The notes under the pieces: model-generated
Seen by the model: only the letters and a program-made list of their open reading frames with translations
What the model was told of the DNA's origin: nothing
Databases searched by the model: none
Source of the DNA: an uncultured Fretibacterium sp.
GTDB taxonomy: Bacteria > Synergistota > Synergistia > Synergistales > Aminobacteriaceae
Direction of reading: 5' to 3'
DNA: 64,000 nt
Assembly: GCF_963548695.1 (NCBI RefSeq)
Contig: NZ_CAUUWA010000001.1
Location: forward strand, 1 to 64,000
Made by a program: the position numbers and the translations under genes
Shown: positions 36,201 through 43,521 of the stretch, one piece after another
How positions within the stretch are numbered: the stretch's first letter is position 1
Layout of the letters: each line of letters begins with the position of its first letter

Positions 36201-36634
36201 TCTCCTGCAGCGCGGAGGGCGGGGGGCTGCTGGTGAGGCCGGAGGCAGCGGAGGCGCAGCTGAAGGCGGAACAAGAGGCCGCGGCGAAGCCCGCCGCGGC
36301 CTCGGGAACCCCCGCAGACGGCGGGTTCCCCGCGGAGCCCGCGTCGGCCAGCCAGGGTTCCGGCGGGCTCAGTACGACGGCGCCCGCGCCCCAGCAGCGT
36401 CCCAGACGCTTCTACGGCACGGTGCGGCTCGATCCCGGAAGGGTGGCGCTGGATGCGGGGCGTATCGCCGAGGCGGTGATCGCCCACCTGGAGGGACAGG
36501 TTGGCGCGCGCGTCTCCGTCACGCTGGAGATTGAGGCAGACCTCCCGGACGGCGTGCCCGAACACATCGTCCGTGCCGTGACGGAGAATAGCATGACGCT
36601 GAAATTTGAACAGCACGCCTTCGAGTCGGAGTGA
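33299..36634 (+). CDS. Swt1-like HEPN + DUF499 P-loop ATPase fusion (defence locus)
   Basis: 1111 residues. The first ~115 residues (NYERVGRAMELLRLGLAPFV ... SELRTFRNRWAHQE) look like an Swt1-family HEPN domain. They contain R92-x4-H97, the catalytic pattern of HEPN ribonucleases. A DUF499-type ATPase follows, with Walker A QTNFGGGKTHS near residues 239-249, ILVDEWVAYARQL as the Walker B region, and RTRGVLRLMASVIHSLWE. A Pro/Ala-rich linker (about 1000-1050) leads to a small C-terminal beta-rich domain. ATG 33299 follows GGGAGGG; a GTG at 33296 is possible. It is the last gene of the cassette, ending before a terminator. Confidence 0.87.
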   Translation: MAMTNYERVGRAMELLRLGLAPFVERELGNVVPAPQELARSYFPDDPMAQKPLAEWDASLLLRLMWDAWNSTFKQVLGFSERSLVSELRTFRNRWAHQEKFSSDDTDRALDSAARLLTAISAPEADELNKMKMELRRIVYDEQVRGEKRRAGGSLVEAAPGVLKPWRAVVEPHDDVASGRYQQAEFAADLWQVHRGEGASEYRDPREFFRRTFLTDSLRRLLAGGAERLSGKGGDPVVQLQTNFGGGKTHSMLALYHLFSGVQPGELAGAEDILAEAGIDTLPAVRRVVLVGNKISPGNPSVKPDGFTVRTLWGELAWQLGGAAAYERIRADDERATNPGDLLRELLREYGPCLILVDEWVAYARQLHDSGDLPGGSFETQFSFAQTLTESAKGVENSLLVVSLPASDTGAPRREVDDTEVGGLRGREALDRLQNVVGRVESSWRPATAEEGFEIVRRRLFKSLDGADAFKSRDVTARAFSELYRSQRAEFPPECHDADYEERVRSAYPIHPEIFDRLYTDWSALVRFQRTRGVLRLMASVIHSLWERGDTSPLILPSTIPIDDPRVRSELTRYLPDNWDPVIGKDVDGPQSLPLRIDGDNPNLGKFSAARRVARTLYLGSAPTTTAPQKGVEDRRVKLGCAVPGDPVSVFGDALRRLVGAATYLYQDGVRYWYSTQPTVTKLAEDRAELLRREPERVAEELEKRLKNDLRQSADFERVHLFPRSSADVPDDQAVRLVVLSPEHPFTKKEDNAAEAAAREILENRGTAPRLYRNTLIFLAADKIRLQDMEAELRKYLAWRSILEEKESLNLDPHQARQSESQLKAADAAVLARLPETYQTLLVPTQSTPQEPVTFQAVRLSSGEGLAVRACKKLRNDENLLLSIGPAILRRYIDAIPLWRGDGNAVSLRQLAEDFAQYPYLPRIANPRVLVRSASEGVALLTWRNDTFAYAEGYDGARYLGLRGGQNVSCSAEGGGLLVRPEAAEAQLKAEQEAAAKPAAASGTPADGGFPAEPASASQGSGGLSTTAPAPQQRPRRFYGTVRLDPGRVALDAGRIAEAVIAHLEGQVGARVSVTLEIEADLPDGVPEHIVRAVTENSMTLKFEQHAFESE

Positions 36635-36739
36635 GGGATAAGGGGCGAACGGGGGCGAGTGGGAAACGCCAGCGTTGTTCTCCATGATGTGCATTACCAT
36701 GACGTGGATGTGCGTGACGTGGTTGAGGGGCGGGGAAGG

Positions 36740-36762
36740 GGACTTCGTTCGAGGTCCTTTTT
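36740..36762 (+). terminator. Terminator closing the defence cassette
   Basis: GGACTTC and GAGGTCC form a 7-bp stem (one G-U pair) around GTTC, followed by TTTTT. It lies about 105 bases after the DUF499 stop and just ahead of the convergent hldE gene. Confidence 0.65.
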
Positions 36763-36803
36763 CCCGCCTTTGTGCAACCGTCCCTCTCTCGCGCCGATGA
36801 GCG

Positions 36804-38657
36804 CTACAGGCGTTCCAGAATCCAGCCCCTCAGGACGACCGCCTGGTTGTGGGCGGTATCCTTCGCCGCGTAGATCAGGCTGACCCTTCCCTCGCTCAGA
36901 CGTTCGCGGATCCAGCCCAGGAACTCCGATCCCATGGGGTTCGCGTTCAGCTCGCCCCGATAATGCTCCGCAAACTCGGCGAATCTATCCTCCTTGTGAG
37001 CGAACTCCTGCCTAAGCTGCGTCGAGGGGGCGATCTCCTTCCACCATCGTTCCACCTTCAGAGTCTCTTTCGAGACGCCTCGGGGCCAAAGCCGATCGAC
37101 GAGGACACGGCAGCCATCGGAGGGGTCGGTCGCGTCGTATGCTCTTTTGAGCACCAGGTCCGGGGCCACGGTCCTCTTTCCCATTGAACCGGGCGGCGCT
37201 CCGCGCTCCAGAGTCCCCGTCGTCGAAAGCCCCTCGACGAGCGGCAGAATGACGACCTCGCCCACGAACTCCCGGCCGGGGAGGTCCTCGGCCCGATAGT
37301 CGCCGCCCTTTGCCAGCACGTCGGGCCTCAGCCCCGAGAGCAGGGCCGCCGGGGTATCCTCGTCGAACACGACCACCAGATCGACGGGCCTCAGCGCGGC
37401 CAGGAGGAGCGCTCGGTTCCCCTCCGTATTGACGGGACGGGACGGACCCTTGAGGGCCCTGACGGATCGGTCGCTGTTGAGTCCTACGACCAGGCGGTCC
37501 CCAAGGGCGCGGGCCCGGCGCAGGCTGTCCAGATGTCCGGCATGGAGTACGTCGAAGCATCCGTTGGTGAAGACCACCCGCAGCCCCTCTTCCTGCCAGG
37601 CGCGGACCTGCGCCGTCGCCTCGGAGGCGCCGACGATGGGGCTCGTGAGGCGCGCCTCGCAGGCGCAATCGTCCAGCAGTTCCTGGGCGGAGACGGGATA
37701 GGTACCGGACCGGGTGACGACGAACTGCGCCGCCTCGTTGGCCATGCGAGCGGCGGACTCCATGTCGAAGCCCGCAGCGGAAAAGGCGGCCAGAACGGCG
37801 ATGACGGTGTCCCCGGCGCCGCTGACGTCGAACACCTCGACGGGCCTCGCCGGGATGTGAAGGGGCTCGTCGCCGAGCAGGCTCATCCCCTTCGAGGAGC
37901 GCGTCACGAGGAGGCGTCCGATGCCGTAACGGCGCCGAACCTCCCCCCCGGCCGATGCGACGCTGTCGTCCTCGTTCGAGATGGGGGAACCCTGGACGGC
38001 TGCCAGCTCCCCCAGGTTGGGGGTCGCGACGTCCGCCCCCCGGTATTTCGACCAATCGGAGCCCCGGGGGTCGACGAACACGGGGATGCCCCGCGCTTTC
38101 GCCCGTGCGATCGCCGCCGTGCACAGCCCGTCGGTGCAGAACCCCAGGCCGTAATCGGAGAGGATGAGGGCTCCGGCCCCCTCCGCGGCGGCGTGGTCCA
38201 GAAAGCGAAGGGCCCTATCCATCTGGACGTCCGTCAATGGCGTCACCGTCTCGTGGTCGAACCGCGCCACCTGCTGGCCGCCGCAGAGCAGCCGGGTCTT
38301 CGTCAGGGTCGGACCGGGGCGGGCGAGGAGCTCCGCCTCGATGTTCAATTTCTGCAAATGGGCTCGGACCCGTTCCGCCCCGGAATCGTTCCCTACGGTC
38401 CCCGACAGGAGGACCCGGCAGCCAAGCCCTCGAAGGTTCGCTGCGACGTTTCCGGCGCCGCCCAGGTTATCGGTCTCCGCCCCGCAGACGACCACGGGGA
38501 TGGGAGCCTCGCGCGATACGCGGGAGGTTGCGCCGAACAGGTAACGGTCCAGCACCACGTCCCCCAGGACCGCGACGGCGACCTTGGACATTCTATGGGC
38601 GCGAAGGAAATCCAGTAAAGCCTGCGTTGTCTGCGTTCTTTGAAGATTGTTCTGCAT
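36804..38657 (-). CDS. hldE: HldE-type heptose kinase/adenylyltransferase fused to a C-terminal DUF488 domain
   Basis: 617 residues versus about 475 for HldE. Residues 1-330 form a PfkB-like heptose 7-phosphate kinase (LGDVVLDRYLFGATSRVSRE, GGAGNVAANL, DVSGAGDTVIAVLAAF). Residues about 355-485 form the nucleotidyltransferase (VVFTNGCFDVLHAGHLDSL, VGLNSDRSVRALKGPSRPV). Together they make ADP-heptose for LPS core. Residues about 492-617 are a DUF488/YeaO-like domain (LKRAYDATDPSDGCRVLVD, RLWPRGVSKE) of unknown role. The reading frame is continuous, and no ribosome-binding site precedes the internal ATG at 37184, so it is read as a true fusion. Confidence 0.88.
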   Translation of the reverse strand: MQNNLQRTQTTQALLDFLRAHRMSKVAVAVLGDVVLDRYLFGATSRVSREAPIPVVVCGAETDNLGGAGNVAANLRGLGCRVLLSGTVGNDSGAERVRAHLQKLNIEAELLARPGPTLTKTRLLCGGQQVARFDHETVTPLTDVQMDRALRFLDHAAAEGAGALILSDYGLGFCTDGLCTAAIARAKARGIPVFVDPRGSDWSKYRGADVATPNLGELAAVQGSPISNEDDSVASAGGEVRRRYGIGRLLVTRSSKGMSLLGDEPLHIPARPVEVFDVSGAGDTVIAVLAAFSAAGFDMESAARMANEAAQFVVTRSGTYPVSAQELLDDCACEARLTSPIVGASEATAQVRAWQEEGLRVVFTNGCFDVLHAGHLDSLRRARALGDRLVVGLNSDRSVRALKGPSRPVNTEGNRALLLAALRPVDLVVVFDEDTPAALLSGLRPDVLAKGGDYRAEDLPGREFVGEVVILPLVEGLSTTGTLERGAPPGSMGKRTVAPDLVLKRAYDATDPSDGCRVLVDRLWPRGVSKETLKVERWWKEIAPSTQLRQEFAHKEDRFAEFAEHYRGELNANPMGSEFLGWIRERLSEGRVSLIYAAKDTAHNQAVVLRGWILERL

Positions 38658-38782
38658 GTCGGACCTCGGAGGAGGGCCTCGGTGCGCCCTCGTGATCGAT
38701 TTTTCCGTTTCGTTCTTTTACCTTTTGCTCGGCCGGCACGCGTTCCGTGTCGGTTGCTGGAAGACAGGGCCGGCGCGTCCGT

Positions 38783-38791
38783 ATTGTATCA
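38783..38791 (-). promoter_or_regulatory. Extended -10 candidate upstream of hldE
   Basis: TGATACAAT on the reverse strand fits an extended -10 about 125 bases before the hldE start. A tandem ATGGAATTCAC lies just upstream (38803-38824) at the end of the glycosyltransferase gene. The -35 match is poor. Confidence 0.3.
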
Positions 38792-38821
38792 AAAATCGCT
38801 CTGATGGAATTCACATGGAAT

Positions 38822-39967
38822 TCACGAGGAGGCCAGGTCGCGGAAGAGCTCCAGCCAGGCCTCCGCCGCCCGCTCCTCGGAGAAAAATGCCGCGCGCCCG
38901 CGCAGGTCCTCGGACGGCAGAGGATGCGACAGGGCCTCCCTGAGGGCGTAGGCCACGTCCTCAGGGTCCCCGACCCGCGCCAGCCGGCCGTACCGTCCGC
39001 CGTCCAGGATCTCGGACGGACCGCTCGGGCAATCGGTCGAGACGACGTTGCAGCCGCAGGCCAAAGCCTCCGCCACGACGTTGCCGAACCCCTCGAAGCG
39101 CGAGGTCAGGGCGAACACCGCGGCACGGGACATCCAGGCGTAGGGATTGGGCGCGTAGCCGGGCAGCAGGGTGCGGCCGGTCAGGTTTTTCTCCTCGATC
39201 AGCCTTTCCAGCATCCTGCGTTGTTTTCCCTCCCCCAGAACGATCAGCCTCACGTCCGGAAGGTCCCGGGCCAGGAGGGCGAAGGCGTGCACGAGCGTTG
39301 CGAAGTCCTTCTGGTCCCCGAGGCGCCCCGCGCCGAGGACGACGGGAGGCTCTCCGGGAGCCAGCCAGGGGTGCGGAACGGGAGCCCGGGCCTCCTCCAG
39401 CAGCTCGTCCGTCACCACGGGGTTGTAGATGACGCGGATGCGGTCGGGAGAAAGGAGGTGCAGCCCTCTCATCTCCCCGGCCACCCCGTTCGAGATGCAG
39501 ACGCAGGCGGAGGCCGCGGGATAAAGCAGGCGGCATCGCAGAAACCGCAGGCGCGTCTGCAGAGGGCCCCGGTCCATCGTGAACATGTTGCGCTGCGAGA
39601 GGACGACCCTGAAGGGTCCCCCCAGCATCCGTTTCGCCAACAGCGCGCGCATGGACGTGTAGACGGGCAGGAGAAAGTCCGTGGGGCGGGCGCGGAGCTC
39701 CTGCAGCAGGCGGAGAAAGGAGCTGTGCAGGTCCACGGTCCTTATGGCGGGATCGATGGAATCCAGGAGCGGGCCGCGCACCCTCAGAAGGAGGAGCGTC
39801 ACCTCCACGTTTCTGCGTGCCAGCCCGTTGGCGAGCCTCAGCGACGATCGCTCCGCGCCGCCCTCCCCGGCGTCGCGGAGCAGGAAGGCGACGCGCAGCG
39901 GCTTCTCCGTGGGGCACTCGAGGGAAACCTCTCGACTATGCAAAATCATTGATGGCGGCGCAGACAT
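38822..39967 (-). CDS. GT4-family glycosyltransferase
   Basis: 381 residues with a GT-B fold. The N-terminal LRVAFLLRDAGEGGAERSSLRLANGL is the acceptor-side glycine loop. The C-terminal domain has VVLGAGRLGDQKDFATLVHA, LIVLGEGKQRRMLERL and FGNVVAEALACGCNVVSTD followed by SGPSEIL, the donor-binding E-x7-E motif of GT4 retaining transferases. It probably transfers a hexose, or the aminosugar made by the adjacent genes, onto LPS or a surface glycan. The start overlaps the aminotransferase stop by 32 bases; an internal ATG at 39949 is possible. Confidence 0.85.
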   Translation of the reverse strand: MSAPPSMILHSREVSLECPTEKPLRVAFLLRDAGEGGAERSSLRLANGLARRNVEVTLLLLRVRGPLLDSIDPAIRTVDLHSSFLRLLQELRARPTDFLLPVYTSMRALLAKRMLGGPFRVVLSQRNMFTMDRGPLQTRLRFLRCRLLYPAASACVCISNGVAGEMRGLHLLSPDRIRVIYNPVVTDELLEEARAPVPHPWLAPGEPPVVLGAGRLGDQKDFATLVHAFALLARDLPDVRLIVLGEGKQRRMLERLIEEKNLTGRTLLPGYAPNPYAWMSRAAVFALTSRFEGFGNVVAEALACGCNVVSTDCPSGPSEILDGGRYGRLARVGDPEDVAYALREALSHPLPSEDLRGRAAFFSEERAAEAWLELFRDLASS

Positions 39968-41030
39968 AATCTATCTCGGCCGGAGATATCCCGTCATATA
40001 CGGGCAGGCTCAGCACCGTGTCCGCACAGCGTTCCGCGATCGGGAAATCACCCTTTCCGAAACCCAGGCGGGAATAGGCCCGACTGAGGTGCGGTGGAAT
40101 GGGGTAGTGAATCAGAGTGCCGATCCCCGCGTTCTTCAGGTGGCGCTGCAGAGCGTCCCGCTTATCGGATGCGACGACGAACTGATGCCACACGGGCTCG
40201 ACGTTGTCTCTGACCTTGGGGAGCCCGATCGAGGGATTGGTGATGGCACTCCTGTAACGATCGGCGACCCATTGACGTCCCCGCCGAAGCTGAGGCAGGT
40301 GCCTGAGCTTCACGCGGAGCAGCGCGGCCTGGAGTTCGTCCAGGCGGGAATTGACCCCCTCGATTTCGTGGACGTACTTCTGGACGCTGCCGTAGTTTCT
40401 CAGGAGGCGGATGCGCTGGGCAATCTCATCGGAATCCGTGACCACGGCTCCGGCGTCTCCGAAGGCCCCCAGATTCTTGGTAGGGAAAAAGCTGAAGCAG
40501 CCGATGGTCCCCCAGGACCCCGTCATCCTTCCCGACACCGAGGCTCCGTGACTCTGAGCGCAGTCCTCGATGACGAAGAGCTTATATTTTTCAGCCACGG
40601 TATGGATGGAGGGCATGTCACAGGGCTGGCCGTACAAGTGGACCGGCATGATGGCCCGGGTGCGTTTCGTGATAGCTGGCTCGATTCGCAGGGGATCGAG
40701 ATTGTAAAATTCGTCGGGCTCCACGAAAACAGGGGTGGCGCCGCGCTCCGTGATGCCCAGGACGGAGGCGATATAGGTATTCGACGGGACGATGACCTCG
40801 TCCCCCGGACCGATGTCGAGGGCGCGCACCGAGAGGACGAGCGCGTCCAATCCCGAAGCCAGGCCCACGCAGTGCCGGCTTCCCGTGAAGCGGGCGAATT
40901 CCTCCTCAAAGGCTTCCACTTCTTTCCCCAGGACGTACCAACCGGAGCGAAGCACCCGGCCGGCCGCCTCGAGGTACTCTTCGCGAAAAAGCTCGAACTG
41001 GGGGCTCAGGGTATTTGCGGGGACCTTCAC
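39936..41030 (-). CDS. fdtB: dTDP-3-keto-6-deoxyhexose 3-aminotransferase (FdtB/QdtB-like)
   Basis: 364-residue PLP-dependent DegT family enzyme. It has VGLASGLDALVLSVRALDIGPGDEVIVPSNTYIAS in separate blocks, VIEDCAQSHGA and CFSFFPTKNLGAFGDAG with the PLP lysine, then VNSRLDELQAALLRVKLRHL. It follows an FdtA-type isomerase with a four-base overlap. That pairing indicates transamination at C3 to give dTDP-3-amino-3,6-dideoxyhexose. The Fuc3N and Qui3N versions cannot be told apart by eye. Confidence 0.82.
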   Translation of the reverse strand: MKVPANTLSPQFELFREEYLEAAGRVLRSGWYVLGKEVEAFEEEFARFTGSRHCVGLASGLDALVLSVRALDIGPGDEVIVPSNTYIASVLGITERGATPVFVEPDEFYNLDPLRIEPAITKRTRAIMPVHLYGQPCDMPSIHTVAEKYKLFVIEDCAQSHGASVSGRMTGSWGTIGCFSFFPTKNLGAFGDAGAVVTDSDEIAQRIRLLRNYGSVQKYVHEIEGVNSRLDELQAALLRVKLRHLPQLRRGRQWVADRYRSAITNPSIGLPKVRDNVEPVWHQFVVASDKRDALQRHLKNAGIGTLIHYPIPPHLSRAYSRLGFGKGDFPIAERCADTVLSLPVYDGISPAEIDYVCAAINDFA

Positions 41031-41470
41031 TGCAATCGCCTCCCATCGAATGATTGCATTCGTGAGACAAACGTGTCGTAGTCACGAATGTAATCGGATT
41101 CATCGTAATGATCGGAAGCCAGCACCAACAGGACGCTGTCCCTCTCGATCCAACGCATGGTGTGCCACAGGTCGGGCCCGAGGAACAGACCTTTTTCGGG
41201 GGTGTTCAGAACAAAGGTCTCCGTCCTGCCCAGGCCGTCGTCCAGAAAAACCTCGATGGCCCCGTTCACGCAGACCAGAAATTGCCTCAGGGCCTTGTGC
41301 GCATGTCCTCCCCGCACGCCGCCGGGCCCCACGCCATAGGAATAGTACACGCGTCTGATCTCGAAGGGGACGTCGCGAAGCGCCTCGATGAACGAGACCC
41401 TTCCCAACACGGAGGGCTTTGCGGCCCGTGTTTTTATGTCCTGCAGCACAGCGAATTTCAGTCCTCCCAT
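41027..41470 (-). CDS. fdtA: dTDP-4-oxo-6-deoxyhexose 3,4-ketoisomerase (FdtA/QdtA-like cupin)
   Basis: 147-residue cupin (WxcM-like). The key motif is GVRGGHAHKALRQFLVCVNG with the catalytic histidines, then KGLFLGPDLWHTMRWI. It moves the keto group of dTDP-4-keto-6-deoxyglucose (the RfbB product) to C3 ahead of transamination. It overlaps fdtB by four bases and lies about 100 bases after rfbA. An inverted repeat AGGGCCCG/CGGGCCCT (41523-41554) sits in that gap and might attenuate transcription. Confidence 0.85.
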   Translation of the reverse strand: MGGLKFAVLQDIKTRAAKPSVLGRVSFIEALRDVPFEIRRVYYSYGVGPGGVRGGHAHKALRQFLVCVNGAIEVFLDDGLGRTETFVLNTPEKGLFLGPDLWHTMRWIERDSVLLVLASDHYDESDYIRDYDTFVSRMQSFDGRRLQ

Positions 41471-41568
41471 ACGACTACAACATGACTACGACACGACTGC
41501 AACGAAAAACGCATCGGGTAAGCAGGGCCCGGAGGTTCGAGAGACGCGGGCCCTTTCGATTCCCTCCA

Positions 41569-42435
41569 TCACAGGAGACCTTCCAGATACCGGGCGTAAT
41601 CCGTACCCCGGAGACGTTCGATCGTGGAAAGGAGCTTGTCCTTCGCGATCCAGCCGCTGCGCAGGGCGATCTCCTCCGGACAGGCGATCATCAGACCCTG
41701 GCGCTTCTGGACGACCTCGATGAAGGTCCCCGCCTCGGAGAGGGCCTCGTGCGTTCCCGTGTCCAGCCAGGCGAAACCGCGTCCCATCGGCTCCAGCCGC
41801 AAGCTCCCCTCATCATGGTAAAGCCGGATCAGGTCCATGATCTCGAGTTCTCCACGAGCGGAGGGGGAGAGCCGCCGCGTCTTTCCGACAACCGTTTCAT
41901 CGAAAAAATAAAGCCCCACGACGGCGTAATGCGACCGAGGCCGGGAGGGCTTCTCCTCCAGGCTCAGGATCTTCCCCTTCTCATCGAACTCGACGACGCC
42001 ATAGCGCTCCGGGTCCTTGACCCGATAGGCGAACACGGTGCCGCCGCACTCGAGCGCGGCGGCGTTTCTAACCATCTCGCTCAGAGAGGAGCCATAAAAG
42101 ACATTGTCCCCCAAGATCAAGGCCGCGCCCTCGCCGGCGAGAAACTCCTCCCCCAGCAGAAACGCCTGGGGCAGCCCTTCAGGTAGCGGCTGGATGCGGT
42201 ATTTCAGGCTGATTCCCAGCTGCGAACCGTCTCCCAGAAGCCTCCGATACTGATCGATGTCCTCGGGGGAGGAGATCAGCAGAATGTCACGTATCCCCGC
42301 CAGCATCAGGGTCGTCAGGGGGTAATAGATCATGGGCTTGTCGTAAATCGGCAACAGCTGTTTACTGACGGCCAGGGTCAGAGGGTACAGCCGCGTTCCT
42401 CTTCCTCCGGCCAGGATGATTCCCTTTCTTATCAT
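41569..42435 (-). CDS. rfbA: Glucose-1-phosphate thymidylyltransferase
   Basis: 288 residues; converts glucose 1-phosphate and dTTP to dTDP-glucose. It opens with the nucleotide-binding [20 protein letters not shown], with [26 protein letters not shown] and [23 protein letters not shown] in family order. The full length matches RmlA. The ATG overlaps the rfbB stop by four bases. No rfbC or rfbD gene follows, so the product feeds the FdtA/FdtB route rather than rhamnose. Confidence 0.95.
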   Translation of the reverse strand: MIRKGIILAGGRGTRLYPLTLAVSKQLLPIYDKPMIYYPLTTLMLAGIRDILLISSPEDIDQYRRLLGDGSQLGISLKYRIQPLPEGLPQAFLLGEEFLAGEGAALILGDNVFYGSSLSEMVRNAAALECGGTVFAYRVKDPERYGVVEFDEKGKILSLEEKPSRPRSHYAVVGLYFFDETVVGKTRRLSPSARGELEIMDLIRLYHDEGSLRLEPMGRGFAWLDTGTHEALSEAGTFIEVVQKRQGLMIACPEEIALRSGWIAKDKLLSTIERLRGTDYARYLEGLL

Positions 42436-43505
42436 GACGGCCCCCTCATGCCCAGGCGCTTCAGCTGATAATCCTTCGTGACGGATTGCAGCCAGGCCTC
42501 GTTTTCCAAATACCAGGATACGGTTGCGCGGATCCCGGATTCGAATACGTATTCCGGTCTCCAGTTCAACTCCCTTCGGATTTTCGAGCTGTCGATGGCG
42601 TAGCGGCGGTCGTGACCCGGACGGTCCGGGACGAAACGGATGCGCTCCCTGTGGGAGCGTCCATCCTTCCCGGGGCGCCGCTCGTCCAGGATATCGCAGA
42701 GGAGGTTCACCACCTCGAGGTTGGAGCGCTCGCAGTTTCCTCCCACGTTGTAGCTCTCTCCGGGACGTCCGTGCTCCAGGACAGCCGCCAGGGCGCTGCA
42801 GTGATCGGCGACGTAGAGCCAGTCGCGGACGTTCCTGCCGTCCCCGTAGATCGGGAGCTCTCCGCCCCGAAGGATGGAGAGGATCATGTGCGGGATCAGC
42901 TTTTCCGGAAATTGATAGGGCCCATAGTTATTGGAACAATTTGTGGTCAGTGTCGGCAGTCCGTAACTGCGGTGCCAGGCGCGGACCAGGTGGTCCGCGC
43001 TTGCCTTGGAAGCGGCGTAGGGAGAGTTGGGGGCGTAGGGGTCCGATTCGGAAAAACGGCCCGTATCCCCCAGGGAGCCGAACACCTCGTCCGTCGAGAC
43101 ATGCAGAAAACGGAACGCAGCCTTTTCTTCGCTCCGCCCGTCCAGGCCGTCCAGCCAGGAACGCGCCGCCTCCAGCAGGCGGAAAGTCCCCTCGATGTTG
43201 GTCCTGATGAAGGCGGAGGGAGCGTCGATGGAGCGATCCACATGGGATTCCGCCGCCAGGTTGAGGACTCCGGCGAAACGGTATCGCTCGAAAAGGCTGC
43301 GAAGCAACTCCGCATCGGCGATATCCCCTTCGACAAAGGTAAAACGGGGATCTTCAAACGCCCTTGCAAGAGATGCCTTGTGTCCGGCGTAGGTCAGGCT
43401 GTCCAGCACGACGACGCCGGCACGCCGCTCCAGGAGGTAATGCGTGAGGTTGCTGCCGATGAAACCGGCGCCCCCGGTAACGAGAAAAAATTTGTCCGCT
43501 GTCAC
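42432..43505 (-). CDS. rfbB: dTDP-glucose 4,6-dehydratase
   Basis: 357-residue extended short-chain dehydrogenase. It has the NAD-binding [42 protein letters not shown] with the catalytic aspartate-glutamate pair, and the [20 protein letters not shown] block whose YxxxK is catalytic. Then [17 protein letters not shown] and [13 protein letters not shown] follow. It forms dTDP-4-keto-6-deoxyglucose from the RfbA product. It is transcribed ahead of rfbA and after the GT8 genes. Confidence 0.95.
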   Translation of the reverse strand: MTADKFFLVTGGAGFIGSNLTHYLLERRAGVVVLDSLTYAGHKASLARAFEDPRFTFVEGDIADAELLRSLFERYRFAGVLNLAAESHVDRSIDAPSAFIRTNIEGTFRLLEAARSWLDGLDGRSEEKAAFRFLHVSTDEVFGSLGDTGRFSESDPYAPNSPYAASKASADHLVRAWHRSYGLPTLTTNCSNNYGPYQFPEKLIPHMILSILRGGELPIYGDGRNVRDWLYVADHCSALAAVLEHGRPGESYNVGGNCERSNLEVVNLLCDILDERRPGKDGRSHRERIRFVPDRPGHDRRYAIDSSKIRRELNWRPEYVFESGIRATVSWYLENEAWLQSVTKDYQLKRLGMRGPS

Positions 43506-43521
43506 GTCGAGCTCATCCTCC

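Noticed and set aside
36635..36803. Attachment site at the end of the defence cassette
   Set aside because: No tRNA, no repeat shared with the 24827-24914 joint, and no integrase in the window.
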